DNA of 8,092 nucleotides from Oscillospiraceae bacterium (GTDB taxonomy: Bacteria; Bacillota; Clostridia; Oscillospirales; Oscillospiraceae): the NCBI GenBank assembly GCA_020025395.1, contig JAHHSE010000065.1, forward strand, positions 1 to 8,092, in the 5' to 3' direction. Below are positions 1 through 6,795 of the stretch, piece by piece. Position 1 is the first letter of the stretch. Each line of letters opens with the position of its first letter. The translations under genes were made by a program, and so were the position numbers. The notes under the pieces were generated by a model. That model saw only the letters and a program-made list of their open reading frames with translations. It was not told where the DNA came from and did not search any database.

Positions 1-206
1 TCCTCCACCATGGCCTCCACCTGATCCTGCTCTCCCACATCGGCCCCCACGGCGATTCCCCCCAGCTCCTCCGCCAGGGCCAGGGCCTCCTTCCTCCGGG
101 TGTGATAGCCCACCGCCACCCGGTAGCCCGCATGGGCAAAGGCCCGCGCGGCGGCGGCCCCGATCCCCCGGCTGGCCCCGGTGATCAGGACGGTTTTCTG
201 TTCCAT
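1..206 (-). CDS. Short-chain dehydrogenase/reductase, N-terminal part (FabG-like)
   Basis: This gene runs off the left edge, so only the first 68 codons are visible. It starts at ATG (204-206 on the plus strand), preceded by a GGGAGAG ribosome binding site. The protein opens with a Rossmann fold: beta strand KTVLIT, then the glycine-rich cofactor motif TGASRGIG at residues 9-16. Basic residues follow the second strand (HTRRKE, about 35-40), which usually goes with NADPH preference. The ADV at about 54-56 corresponds to the conserved Asp-Val contacting the adenine ring in classical SDRs. The catalytic Ser-Tyr-Lys residues would lie beyond the edge. The family includes 3-oxoacyl-ACP reductases and, in Firmicutes, the EF-P 5-aminopentanone reductase YmfI, so the substrate cannot be decided here. 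It lies 115 bp downstream of prfC on the same strand and may be co-transcribed with it. Confidence 0.88.
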   Translation of the reverse strand, partial: MEQKTVLITGASRGIGAAAARAFAHAGYRVAVGYHTRRKEALALAEELGGIAVGADVGEQDQVEAMVE

Positions 207-221
207 AGGACTCTCCCTTCT

Positions 222-259
222 CCATAGAGGGGCAGGTCCGGGGACCTGCTCCTCTATGG
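222..259. repeat. Long perfect-type inverted repeat (hairpin) before the SDR start
   Basis: The arms CCATAGAGG-g-GCAGGTCC (222-239) and GGACCTGC-t-CCTCTATGG (242-259) are reverse complements over 17 of 18 positions. The one exception (231 against 250) would be a G-U pair in a plus-strand RNA and an A-C mismatch in a minus-strand RNA. No T-run follows on either side, so it is not a standard intrinsic terminator. On the minus strand it ends only 15 nt before the SDR start codon, just upstream of its ribosome binding site. Its function is unknown. It could be an mRNA processing or stability hairpin, or a copy of a dispersed palindrome. Confidence 0.7.
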
Positions 260-261
260 CT

Positions 262-288
262 GTCGGAAACAGATGTGACTTTTCCGAC
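262..288. repeat. Short inverted repeat downstream of prfC
   Basis: GTCGGAAA (262-269) and TTTCCGAC (281-288) form an 8-bp stem with an 11-nt loop. It lies 34 bp past the prfC stop and next to the larger hairpin at 222-259. In the minus direction no U-run follows it, so it is at best a weak or non-canonical terminator for prfC. It could also be an RNA-stabilising 3' stem. Confidence 0.4.
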
Positions 289-321
289 GGCCTTTCTCAT
301 GCCGGTCTGAAATGAAACCGA

Positions 322-1923
<1,602 letters not shown>

Positions 1924-1930
1924 GGATGAT

Positions 1931-1936
1931 CCCTCC
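1931..1936 (-). promoter_or_regulatory. Ribosome binding site deciding the prfC start
   Basis: On the minus strand GGAGGG lies 8 nt before the TTG at 1923. No comparable site precedes the in-frame ATG at 1959, which almost coincides with the predicted transcription start. This is the main support for the TTG start. Confidence 0.8.
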
Positions 1937-1962
1937 AAGGTAAAAATGACATGGTTCATGGT

Positions 1963-1991
1963 ATTATACCGTGTTTGCTCCCGCTTGTAAA
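1963..1991 (-). promoter_or_regulatory. SigA-type promoter of prfC
   Basis: On the minus strand the -35 box TTTACA (1991-1986) is followed, after exactly 17 nt, by a perfect -10 box TATAAT (1968-1963). This predicts transcription starting near 1956 and a leader of about 33 nt containing the GGAGGG site. The promoter lies between the ferritin terminator and prfC, so prfC can be expressed independently of ferritin. Confidence 0.85.
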
Positions 1992-2016
1992 CCGGAGAAC
2001 CCCCCGGCCTTTTCAT

Positions 2017-2061
2017 AAAAAACGGCGAATCGACCCCAAAAAAGGGCGATTCGCCGTTTTT
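2017..2061 (-). terminator. Intrinsic terminator of the ferritin gene, possibly bidirectional
   Basis: AAAAACGGCGAATCG (2018-2032) pairs with CGATTCGCCGTTTTT (2047-2061), a 15-bp stem extended by CCC/GGG pairs inside the loop. Read on the minus strand it begins 27 bp past the ferritin stop and ends in a run of six T, a classic Rho-independent terminator. The A/T-flanked symmetry means it could also stop plus-strand transcription, but no plus-strand gene leads into it. Confidence 0.9.
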
Positions 2062-2087
2062 CCCCTGGGACAGAAGGGTGTTTCCCC

Positions 2088-2600
2088 TTACAGCACCAGA
2101 GAGGGCGGGGTGTAGGTCCGGGCGGCCAGCTCATTGTCCAGCAGATAGAGGCTCTTGGGGTCGTCCCCGAAGAGTTCAAACCGCTTGAGGAGATTTTCCA
2201 CATTGGTCTCCTCCTCCCCCTGCTCCTTCACAAACCAGTCCAGAAACTGCATGGTTCTAAAATCCTTCTCCCCGTAGGCGGCATCGTAGATGGTGTGGAT
2301 CAGGGCGGTGACATATCTCTCGTGCTTGAGGCCCTCCTTCAGGACGGTTTTGGCATCCGACAGGGGGACCGTGGGTTTTTCAACGCTCTCCAGGACCACC
2401 TTCTCCCCGTTGTTCTGAAGATACTGGACGAAGAGCATGGCATGATCCCGCTCCTCCTGCGCCTGAATCCGATACCAGTTCCCGAAGCCCTCCAGACCAT
2501 GGTCATAATAGTAGTTGGAAAAGTCCAGATACAGATAGGCGGAAAAAAACTCCTTGTTCACCTGCTGGTTCAGCAGTTTGGCTACTTTCTCTTTCAGCAT
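2088..2600 (-). CDS. ftnA: Non-heme ferritin (FtnA-type iron storage protein)
   Basis: This is a cytosolic four-helix-bundle protein that should assemble into a 24-mer shell, oxidise Fe(II) at a di-iron centre and store the mineral. At 170 residues it is close to E. coli FtnA in length, and the numbering of ligands matches directly: Glu17 (NKEFF), Tyr24, Glu49, Glu50 and His53 (QEERDH), Glu94 (HERY), and Glu126, Gln127, Glu129 and Glu130 (VKEQGEEE). These cover sites A, B and C, so the centre looks intact. The heme-ligand methionine of bacterioferritin is not expected in this subfamily. Start ATG at 2598-2600 has GAAGGG six nt upstream. It ends in a strong terminator. In anaerobes such ferritins commonly help with iron storage and peroxide or oxygen stress. 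No clear Fur or PerR box was recognised upstream. Confidence 0.95.
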   Translation of the reverse strand: MLKEKVAKLLNQQVNKEFFSAYLYLDFSNYYYDHGLEGFGNWYRIQAQEERDHAMLFVQYLQNNGEKVVLESVEKPTVPLSDAKTVLKEGLKHERYVTALIHTIYDAAYGEKDFRTMQFLDWFVKEQGEEETNVENLLKRFELFGDDPKSLYLLDNELAARTYTPPSLVL

Positions 2601-2631
2601 AATGACCCTTCTTTCTCATTAAGATGCTCTC

Positions 2632-2660
2632 ATCATAGCAGACCCAAAGGAAAAGTTCCA
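2632..2660 (-). promoter_or_regulatory. Candidate ferritin promoter
   Basis: On the minus strand there is TATGAT (2637-2632) preceded by TGC, an extended -10 arrangement. Seventeen nt upstream is a poor -35 match, TGGAAC. It lies 32 bp before the start codon. The inverted repeat at 2649-2669 overlaps the spacer and -35 zone. The call rests mainly on the extended -10. Confidence 0.5.
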
Positions 2661-2669
2661 CCCTTTTCC
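2649..2669. repeat. Inverted repeat in the ferritin promoter zone, possible operator
   Basis: GGAAAAG (2649-2655), a 7-nt spacer, then CTTTTCC (2663-2669) form a perfect 7-bp dyad overlapping the candidate -35 region of the ferritin gene. The position suits a repressor site, but the sequence does not match a Fur, PerR or MntR consensus that I recognise. A second dyad, GAAAGA-5-TCTTTC, lies at 2701-2717. Confidence 0.3.
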
Positions 2670-2735
2670 GCGAATTCCCCAAAAGACGACCGGCCTCTCT
2701 GAAAGAAGACCTCTTTCCCCCGGACGGACTGCCGA

Positions 2736-2764
2736 TTGACAGAGTCTTCTCCGATTGATACAAT
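2736..2764 (+). promoter_or_regulatory. SigA-type promoter of the cob operon
   Basis: A perfect -35 box TTGACA (2736-2741), a 17-nt spacer and the -10 box TACAAT (2759-2764) are seen. Transcription should start near 2771, leaving a leader of about 36 nt before cobT. That is too short for a cobalamin riboswitch. The octamer CCGATTGA occurs twice, at 2732-2739 and 2751-2758, overlapping the -35 box and abutting the -10 box. Confidence 0.85.
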
Positions 2765-2807
2765 CTAAGAAACGCCTTTTGCAAACTATGGAACAGGAGG
2801 GATAATC

Positions 2808-3866
2808 ATGACCCTTTCACGGATATTGGAGGGCATCCGCCCCGCCGATGAAGCGGCCAAGGCTCAGGCCTGTCAGCGCCTTCACGATATGGGGAAGCCC
2901 TTGGGAAGCCTGGGCGTCCTGGAGGAGGATCTGATCGCCCTGGCAGGGGCTCAGGGCACCCCGGATGTAGACCTTTCCCGCCGAAGAGTGGCGGTTTTCT
3001 GCGCCGACAACGGCGTTGTGGCCCAGGGGGTAACCCAGTGCGGTCAGGAGGTCACCGCCATCGTCACGGAAAATCTGGCCCGGAGGGCCACCACGGTCTG
3101 CATTATGGCCGATCACTCCAACTGCGATGTCCTCCCCATCAACATCGGGGTGGCCCGGCCCGTCTCGGGAGAGAAGATTCTTCAGCGCCCCATCCGAATG
3201 GGGACTGCCGACATGACCCGGGAGCCTGCCATGACCCCCGCCGAGTGTGAGGCCGCCATCCTGGTTGGCGTGGAGACCGCCCTCCGCTCCAGAGAGGAGG
3301 GCTACCGCATCCTCCTCACCGGGGAGATGGGGATCGGAAACACCACCTCCTCCTCTGCCGTTGCCTCCGTCCTTCTGGGCACCCCGGTGGAGGAGATGAC
3401 CGGACGGGGGGCCGGACTCTCCTCCGAGGGACTGGCCCGGAAAATCGGCGCCATTCGGACCGCCATCGCCCTCCATGCCCCTGACCCTGCCAATCCGCTG
3501 GATGTCCTCTCCAAGGTGGGAGGACTGGATCTTGCCGGCATGGTGGGGCTGTGCCTGGGCGGGGCCTATTGCCGGACCCCGGTCCTTCTGGACGGTTTCA
3601 TCTCCAATGTGGCCGCCCTCATCGCCGTCCGTCTCTGCCCTTCGGTCTCGGACTACATTCTGGCCTCCCATGTGTCGGCGGAGCCTGCGGGCCGCCGGCT
3701 TCTGGAGGCGCTGGGGAAAAAGCCCCTCCTCTGCGCCGAGATGCGTCTGGGGGAAGGCACCGGAGCGGTGGCCGCCCTGGGTCCGCTGGACCTGATGACA
3801 GCAGTCTATCGGGAGATGCTCTGCTTCGATGAGATCGGTGTGGACCACTATGAGACGCTGGTCTGA
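2808..3866 (+). CDS. cobT: Nicotinate-nucleotide--dimethylbenzimidazole phosphoribosyltransferase
   Basis: CobT transfers phosphoribose from nicotinate mononucleotide to a lower-ligand base such as 5,6-dimethylbenzimidazole, giving the alpha-ribazole phosphate that CobS later joins to the corrin. The 352-residue length is normal. Family motifs in order are KPLGSLGVLE (30-39), ADNGVVAQGV (66-75), TGEMGIGNTTSSSAVAS (171-187), and near the C-terminus MRLGEGTGA, in which Glu316 corresponds to the catalytic Glu317 of the Salmonella enzyme. Start ATG has AGGAGG (2795-2800) seven nt upstream. It is the first gene of a five-gene coupled operon: its TGA shares one base with the cobU ATG. Which base is attached cannot be read from the sequence, and no bluB or bza base-synthesis genes lie in the window. 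Confidence 0.97.
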   Translation: MTLSRILEGIRPADEAAKAQACQRLHDMGKPLGSLGVLEEDLIALAGAQGTPDVDLSRRRVAVFCADNGVVAQGVTQCGQEVTAIVTENLARRATTVCIMADHSNCDVLPINIGVARPVSGEKILQRPIRMGTADMTREPAMTPAECEAAILVGVETALRSREEGYRILLTGEMGIGNTTSSSAVASVLLGTPVEEMTGRGAGLSSEGLARKIGAIRTAIALHAPDPANPLDVLSKVGGLDLAGMVGLCLGGAYCRTPVLLDGFISNVAALIAVRLCPSVSDYILASHVSAEPAGRRLLEALGKKPLLCAEMRLGEGTGAVAALGPLDLMTAVYREMLCFDEIGVDHYETLV

Positions 3867-4405
3867 TGGGGGAGCTTTATCTCTTTACCGGCGGGTCCGC
3901 CAGCGGCAAGTCCGCCCACGCCGAGGATTTTCTCTGTCTCCGCGCCCAAGGCCCCAAGCTCTACCTCGCCACCATGGAGCCCTTCGGCAGGGAGGCCCAC
4001 GCCCGGATCGCCCGCCATCGGAAGCTTCGGGCCGGAAAGGGCTTTCTCACCGGGGAATGCTATCGGGATTTGGCAGGGTTTCATACAGACTCCCATTTTG
4101 ACGGAATCCTTTTGGAGGATTTGGGCAACCTAACGGCAAATCATCTCTTTGCCCCGGAACCTCAAGGGGCGGAGGAGACCCTAAAAGCCATTCTCGCCGG
4201 GATCGAAACCCTCCGAACCCGCTGTGACACCCTGGTCCTGGTCACCAATGAGGTGGGGCGGGACGGCCTCCTCTATCCCCCGGAAACCAACCTCTACATC
4301 CAAACCCTCAGCCGCCTCAACACCCTCCTTCTCCCCCGCTGCGTCGGGGCCTGGGAATCGGTCTGCGGCATCCTTATCCCTCTCAAAGGAGGTCCTGCGA
4401 TTTGA
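3866..4405 (+). CDS. cobU: Adenosylcobinamide kinase / adenosylcobinamide-phosphate guanylyltransferase
   Basis: CobU phosphorylates adenosylcobinamide and then transfers GMP to give adenosylcobinamide-GDP, the activated corrin substrate of CobS. The 179 residues carry the P-loop GGSASGKS (9-16), the KLYLATMEPF segment (31-40), then EAHARIARHR, where His51 aligns with the guanylylated His46 of Salmonella CobU, and TGECYRDL (62-69). NLTANHLF (88-95) and VTNEVG (126-131) follow. The C-terminal part is unusual: the common NEVGxGIVP...RxFRDxxGRxNQ reads NEVGRDGLLYPPETNLYIQTL...LN, so the Arg-rich part is missing. The ATG overlaps the cobT stop by one base with only a weak ribosome binding site, consistent with translational coupling. 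A second short CobU-like gene lies two genes downstream. Confidence 0.93.
   Translation: MGELYLFTGGSASGKSAHAEDFLCLRAQGPKLYLATMEPFGREAHARIARHRKLRAGKGFLTGECYRDLAGFHTDSHFDGILLEDLGNLTANHLFAPEPQGAEETLKAILAGIETLRTRCDTLVLVTNEVGRDGLLYPPETNLYIQTLSRLNTLLLPRCVGAWESVCGILIPLKGGPAI
4385..4392 (+). promoter_or_regulatory. Ribosome binding site supporting the TTG start of cobS
   Basis: AAAGGAGG lies inside the end of cobU, 9 nt before the TTG at 4402. Together with the four-base TTGA overlap with the cobU stop, it supports a TTG start for cobS. Confidence 0.75.
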
Positions 4406-5184
4406 AACAGTTCTGGTCCGGATTTCGGGTGTCCTTCGCCCTCTATTCCAAGATCCCCATGCCCCAGACCCGGTGGACCGAGGCCTCTATGAAATACGCC
4501 CTCTGCTTTCTCCCCCTCATCGGCATCATCGTGGGAGGGGCGGAGCTTCTCTGGCTCCTGCTGGCCCGGCATTTGGACATGGACACCTTCCTCTATTCCG
4601 CCGCCGCCGCCGCCATCCCCGTCCTCCTCACAGGCGGCATTCATCTGGACGGCTTTACCGACACCTGCGATGCCCTCTCCTCCTATGCCGAGCGGGAAAA
4701 ACGGCTGGAGATTCTGAAGGACCCCCATGTGGGGGCCTTCGGGGTCATGGATCTGGCGGTCCTCCTTCTTCTTCAGTTCGGCCTCTATGGGCAGTTCTAT
4801 CAGAACCCCGTTCTTCGGTGGGTGCTGGTCCTGGGCTTCCCCCTGGCCCGATGCTTCGGAGGTCTCTCCGTGGTCTCTCTCCCCTGCGCCAAAGCCTCCG
4901 GACTTGCCCACACCTTCGCCCAGGCCAGCCACCGCAGGCGGGTGGGGGGGATTCTCCTGCTCCAGGCCCTCCTCCTTTTGACGGGTATGGCCCTTCTCTC
5001 CCTCCTCTGGACCGGGGTCCTGCTGGTGGTGGGAGGGCTGCGCCTCCTGCTGGTCCGGCGGCTCTGCCTCCGGGTCTTCGGCGGGGTGACCGGGGACTTG
5101 GCGGGCCTCTGCATCACCTGCGGAGAGACCCTGGTCCTCACTCTCTGCGCCCTTGGGGCGCTGATGGGAGGTTTTCTCTCATGA
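4402..5184 (+). CDS. cobS: Adenosylcobinamide-GDP ribazoletransferase (cobalamin synthase)
   Basis: CobS is an integral membrane enzyme that joins adenosylcobinamide-GDP (from CobU) to alpha-ribazole or its 5'-phosphate (from CobT), completing the nucleotide loop of the cobamide. The 260 residues are normal for the family. The acidic active-site motif GGIHLDGFTDTCDAL is at 78-92, KDPHVGAFG at 106-114, and FGGVTGDLAGLCITCGE at 226-242. Hydrophobic stretches at about 33-56, 66-78, 117-130, 137-160, 182-212 and 236-258 indicate several membrane spans. The start is TTG at 4402, chosen because AAAGGAGG is well placed and the codon overlaps the cobU TGA. The stop overlaps the next gene as ATGA. Confidence 0.96.
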   Translation: MKQFWSGFRVSFALYSKIPMPQTRWTEASMKYALCFLPLIGIIVGGAELLWLLLARHLDMDTFLYSAAAAAIPVLLTGGIHLDGFTDTCDALSSYAEREKRLEILKDPHVGAFGVMDLAVLLLLQFGLYGQFYQNPVLRWVLVLGFPLARCFGGLSVVSLPCAKASGLAHTFAQASHRRRVGGILLLQALLLLTGMALLSLLWTGVLLVVGGLRLLLVRRLCLRVFGGVTGDLAGLCITCGETLVLTLCALGALMGGFLS

Positions 5185-5543
5185 CCGTACTGCTGATCGG
5201 AGGGGCCTGTCAGGGAAAGACAGCCCTGGCCCGCACCCTCTTTGGCCCGGAGCCTCCCCTGATGAACGGGCTCCATCTCCTGGTCCGCAAGGCCCTGGAA
5301 GAAGGCCGGGACCCCCAAGCCCTCCTCCCCTCCCTGCGGGATCATGTGGTCCTCTGCGATGAGGTGGGCTGCGGAGTGGTCCCTTTGGACCCTGCCGACC
5401 GAACCTGGCGGGAGGCGGTGGGCCGGCTCTGCTGCGCCCTGGCTCAGGAGGCCGACACGGTAATTCGAGTGACCTGCGGCCTTCCCCAGGTATTGAAAGG
5501 ACAGATCCCTTGCTTCAAAGGAGGAGTTTCTCATGATCGGTGA
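5181..5543 (+). CDS. Mini CobU-like protein (P-loop plus canonical CobU C-terminal motif)
   Basis: This 120-residue protein is a shortened CobU paralog. It has the P-loop GGACQGKT (7-14), a short NGLHLLVRKAL segment (29-39) resembling the CobU strand before NLL, then VVLCDEVGCGVVP (56-68) and DRTWREAVGRLCCALAQEADTVIRVTCGLPQVLKG (73-107). The last parts match the CobU consensus NEVGxGIVP...RxFRDxxGRxNQxLAxxADxV...G...LK better than the full-length cobU of this operon does. The roughly 50 residues between P-loop and middle, including the guanylylated histidine and the region around it, are absent. It may therefore lack the usual guanylyltransferase chemistry, or work with the full-length CobU. 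The ATG overlaps the cobS stop (ATGA), and its own end overlaps the next gene by 11 bases. The family assignment is firm from motifs; the function is inference. Confidence 0.82.
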   Translation: MTVLLIGGACQGKTALARTLFGPEPPLMNGLHLLVRKALEEGRDPQALLPSLRDHVVLCDEVGCGVVPLDPADRTWREAVGRLCCALAQEADTVIRVTCGLPQVLKGQIPCFKGGVSHDR

Positions 5544-5919
5544 ACAGGTTTTATGTTATCTCCCCGGACAATCCGGACAGGCCCCCCTGGTTCAGCAGGT
5601 CTGTGCCGCCCATGGCGTGACCTGCATTCTTGTCCCTCCCAATCGGACCTGTGAGACCATCGGGGCCCTCCTCTCCCTGCCCGTCCCTCCCAAAAAGGTC
5701 CCCATCTCCCTGCCTCCCAGTCAGTGCGCCCTGGTTCTCCACGGCTTTTCCAGACCCCGGATGGACGCCCTCCTCTCCGCCTTTTCGGAGGCCGGTCTGG
5801 GTACGGACATCCTAAAGGCCGTGACCACCCCCACCAATCTGGGCTGGTCCTTCTCCGCCCTCTGTCAGGAGCTGGCCCGGGAACACGCCGGCATCACAAA
5901 CGCAGTCTCCAGACAGTAG
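5533..5919 (+). CDS. DUF3783-like protein in the cob operon
   Basis: This is a 128-residue soluble protein of unknown function. The C-terminal half, LVLHGFSRPRMDALLSAF...ILKAVTTPTNLGWSFSALCQELAREHAGI (about 67-120), resembles the DUF3783 family as I remember it, with the conserved K-A-V-x-T-x-x-N-x-x-W segment. The N-terminal half has a short strand-rich segment (EQVLCYLPG) and two cysteines near 24 and 31. No signal peptide or membrane span is seen. The ATG at 5533 has AAAGGAGG (5517-5524) eight nt upstream and overlaps the mini-CobU gene by 11 bases, so the two should be co-translated. Its place at the end of the cob operon hints at a link to corrinoid or iron metabolism, but that is only guilt by association. 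Confidence 0.8.
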   Translation: MIGEQVLCYLPGQSGQAPLVQQVCAAHGVTCILVPPNRTCETIGALLSLPVPPKKVPISLPPSQCALVLHGFSRPRMDALLSAFSEAGLGTDILKAVTTPTNLGWSFSALCQELAREHAGITNAVSRQ

Positions 5920-5968
5920 GCCCCCCGTCTTTGTTTTTTTATGTAACGAATTTGTCATTTTTTGTATC

Positions 5969-5997
5969 TTGAATTCCCACAGAGATTGGAGTATCTT
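5969..5997 (+). promoter_or_regulatory. Weak candidate promoter of the exporter operon
   Basis: TTGAAT (5969-5974), a 17-nt spacer and TATCTT (5992-5997) match the SigA boxes at four of six positions each. It sits in the AT-rich 108-bp gap before the exporter genes and would give a leader of about 25 nt containing AAAGGAGG. Read-through from the cob operon is the alternative source of transcription. Confidence 0.4.
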
Positions 5998-6013
5998 AGT
6001 GGTCGTCCCGTCA

Positions 6014-6020
6014 AAGGAGG
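6014..6020 (+). promoter_or_regulatory. Ribosome binding site deciding the start of the YjjP-like gene
   Basis: AAGGAGG lies 7 nt before the TTG at 6028. It decides between this codon and an in-frame TTG at 5962, which has no such site and would add residues with no resemblance to the family. Confidence 0.75.
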
Positions 6021-6027
6021 GTTATAC

Positions 6028-6795
6028 TTGGATTATGATACCCTGCTTCAATTTGCTACGGAACTGGGCTATCAGCTCCAGCTCTGCGGCGCGGAGATCT
6101 ACCGAATTGAGGAATCGGTACGGCGGGTCCTTTCAGCCTACGGCGCCTCCACCGGAGAGGTCTTCGCCATCCCAAACTGCCTGATCGTCAGCGTCAATCA
6201 TCCGGACGGCCGCCCCCTCACCCGAATCCGCCGGGTCGGCTCTCACGGCACTGACATTTACAGGCTGGAGGCTCTGAACGATTTGAGCCGGACCATCTGT
6301 GCCCAGGTCCCCCCTTTGCCGGAGGCCATTGCCCGGCTGGAGGCCATCTGCCAAACACAGATCTCCTATTCCTTCTCCTTCCAGCTCTTCTGCTATTTTT
6401 TTGCCACTCTGGCCTTCTGTCTGTTCTTTGGCGGAACCTGGCTGGATGCCCTCGCTTCCGGAATCTGCGGCGTGGTCGCCGGACTCTGCCTCATCTTTCT
6501 TGGCAGGGTCGGCACCAACCTGATCTTTAAAACCTTTGTGGGCGGCCTTTTTTCCGCCCTCACCGCCTTTGCCCTTTCAGCCCTTGGGTTCGGACAAAAC
6601 TATGATGTGATCATCATCGGCGCCCTTATGTCTCTGGTCCCCGGCATTGCCTTTACCAACGCCATGCGGGACATCATTACCGGGGACATGATTACCGGTA
6701 TCAGCAAAACCGCCGAGGCCGTCTTTGTCGGGGTCTTTATCGCCCTCAGTACCGCCGCGGCCCTGTGGATCGCTCGTCTGTTGGGGGTGGTATAA
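6028..6795 (+). CDS. Threonine/serine exporter family, large subunit (YjjP/DUF1212-like)
   Basis: This 255-residue protein resembles the N-terminal half of ThrE-type amino-acid exporters. It has a cytosolic N-terminal domain with the family motif SGAEIYRIE-like CGAEIYRIEESVRR (20-33), the segment VFAIPNCLIVSV (45-56) and a GSHGTDIYRLEALNDLSR helix region. About five membrane spans follow at roughly 115-134, 140-160, 165-188, 192-210 and 229-254. The motif SLVPGIAFTNAMRDIITGDMI (202-222) is typical. The TTG start at 6028 is chosen for its AAGGAGG site and because MDYDTLLQFATELG is the expected beginning. The following gene encodes the short partner and overlaps the TAA by one base, as in the two-gene YjjP/YjjB systems. 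In relatives these export threonine/serine or, for YjjP/YjjB, succinate, so the substrate is not certain. Confidence 0.9.
   Translation: MDYDTLLQFATELGYQLQLCGAEIYRIEESVRRVLSAYGASTGEVFAIPNCLIVSVNHPDGRPLTRIRRVGSHGTDIYRLEALNDLSRTICAQVPPLPEAIARLEAICQTQISYSFSFQLFCYFFATLAFCLFFGGTWLDALASGICGVVAGLCLIFLGRVGTNLIFKTFVGGLFSALTAFALSALGFGQNYDVIIIGALMSLVPGIAFTNAMRDIITGDMITGISKTAEAVFVGVFIALSTAAALWIARLLGVV

Noticed and set aside
2817..3848. A 343-codon open frame on the minus strand opposite cobT
   Set aside because: cobT is certain from its motifs and catalytic Glu. The antisense product is Gly/His/Gln-rich with no recognisable domain and no convincing ribosome binding site.
4224..5180. A long plus-strand frame running from inside cobU through cobS into the mini-CobU gene
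   Set aside because: Only the part from the ATG at 5181 is real. The upstream part is Pro/Arg/Ser-rich out-of-frame translation of cobU and cobS.
5911..5940. Possible intrinsic terminator after the DUF3783-like gene (T-rich tract at 5931-5940)
   Set aside because: The only stem before the T-tract is AGAC/GTCT with four pairs and a long loop, too weak to call. Read-through into the exporter genes remains open.
5962..6027. Longer N-terminus of the YjjP-like protein from a TTG at 5962
   Set aside because: There is no ribosome binding site, it overlaps the candidate promoter, and the extra residues do not resemble the family. TTG at 6028 after AAGGAGG fits better.
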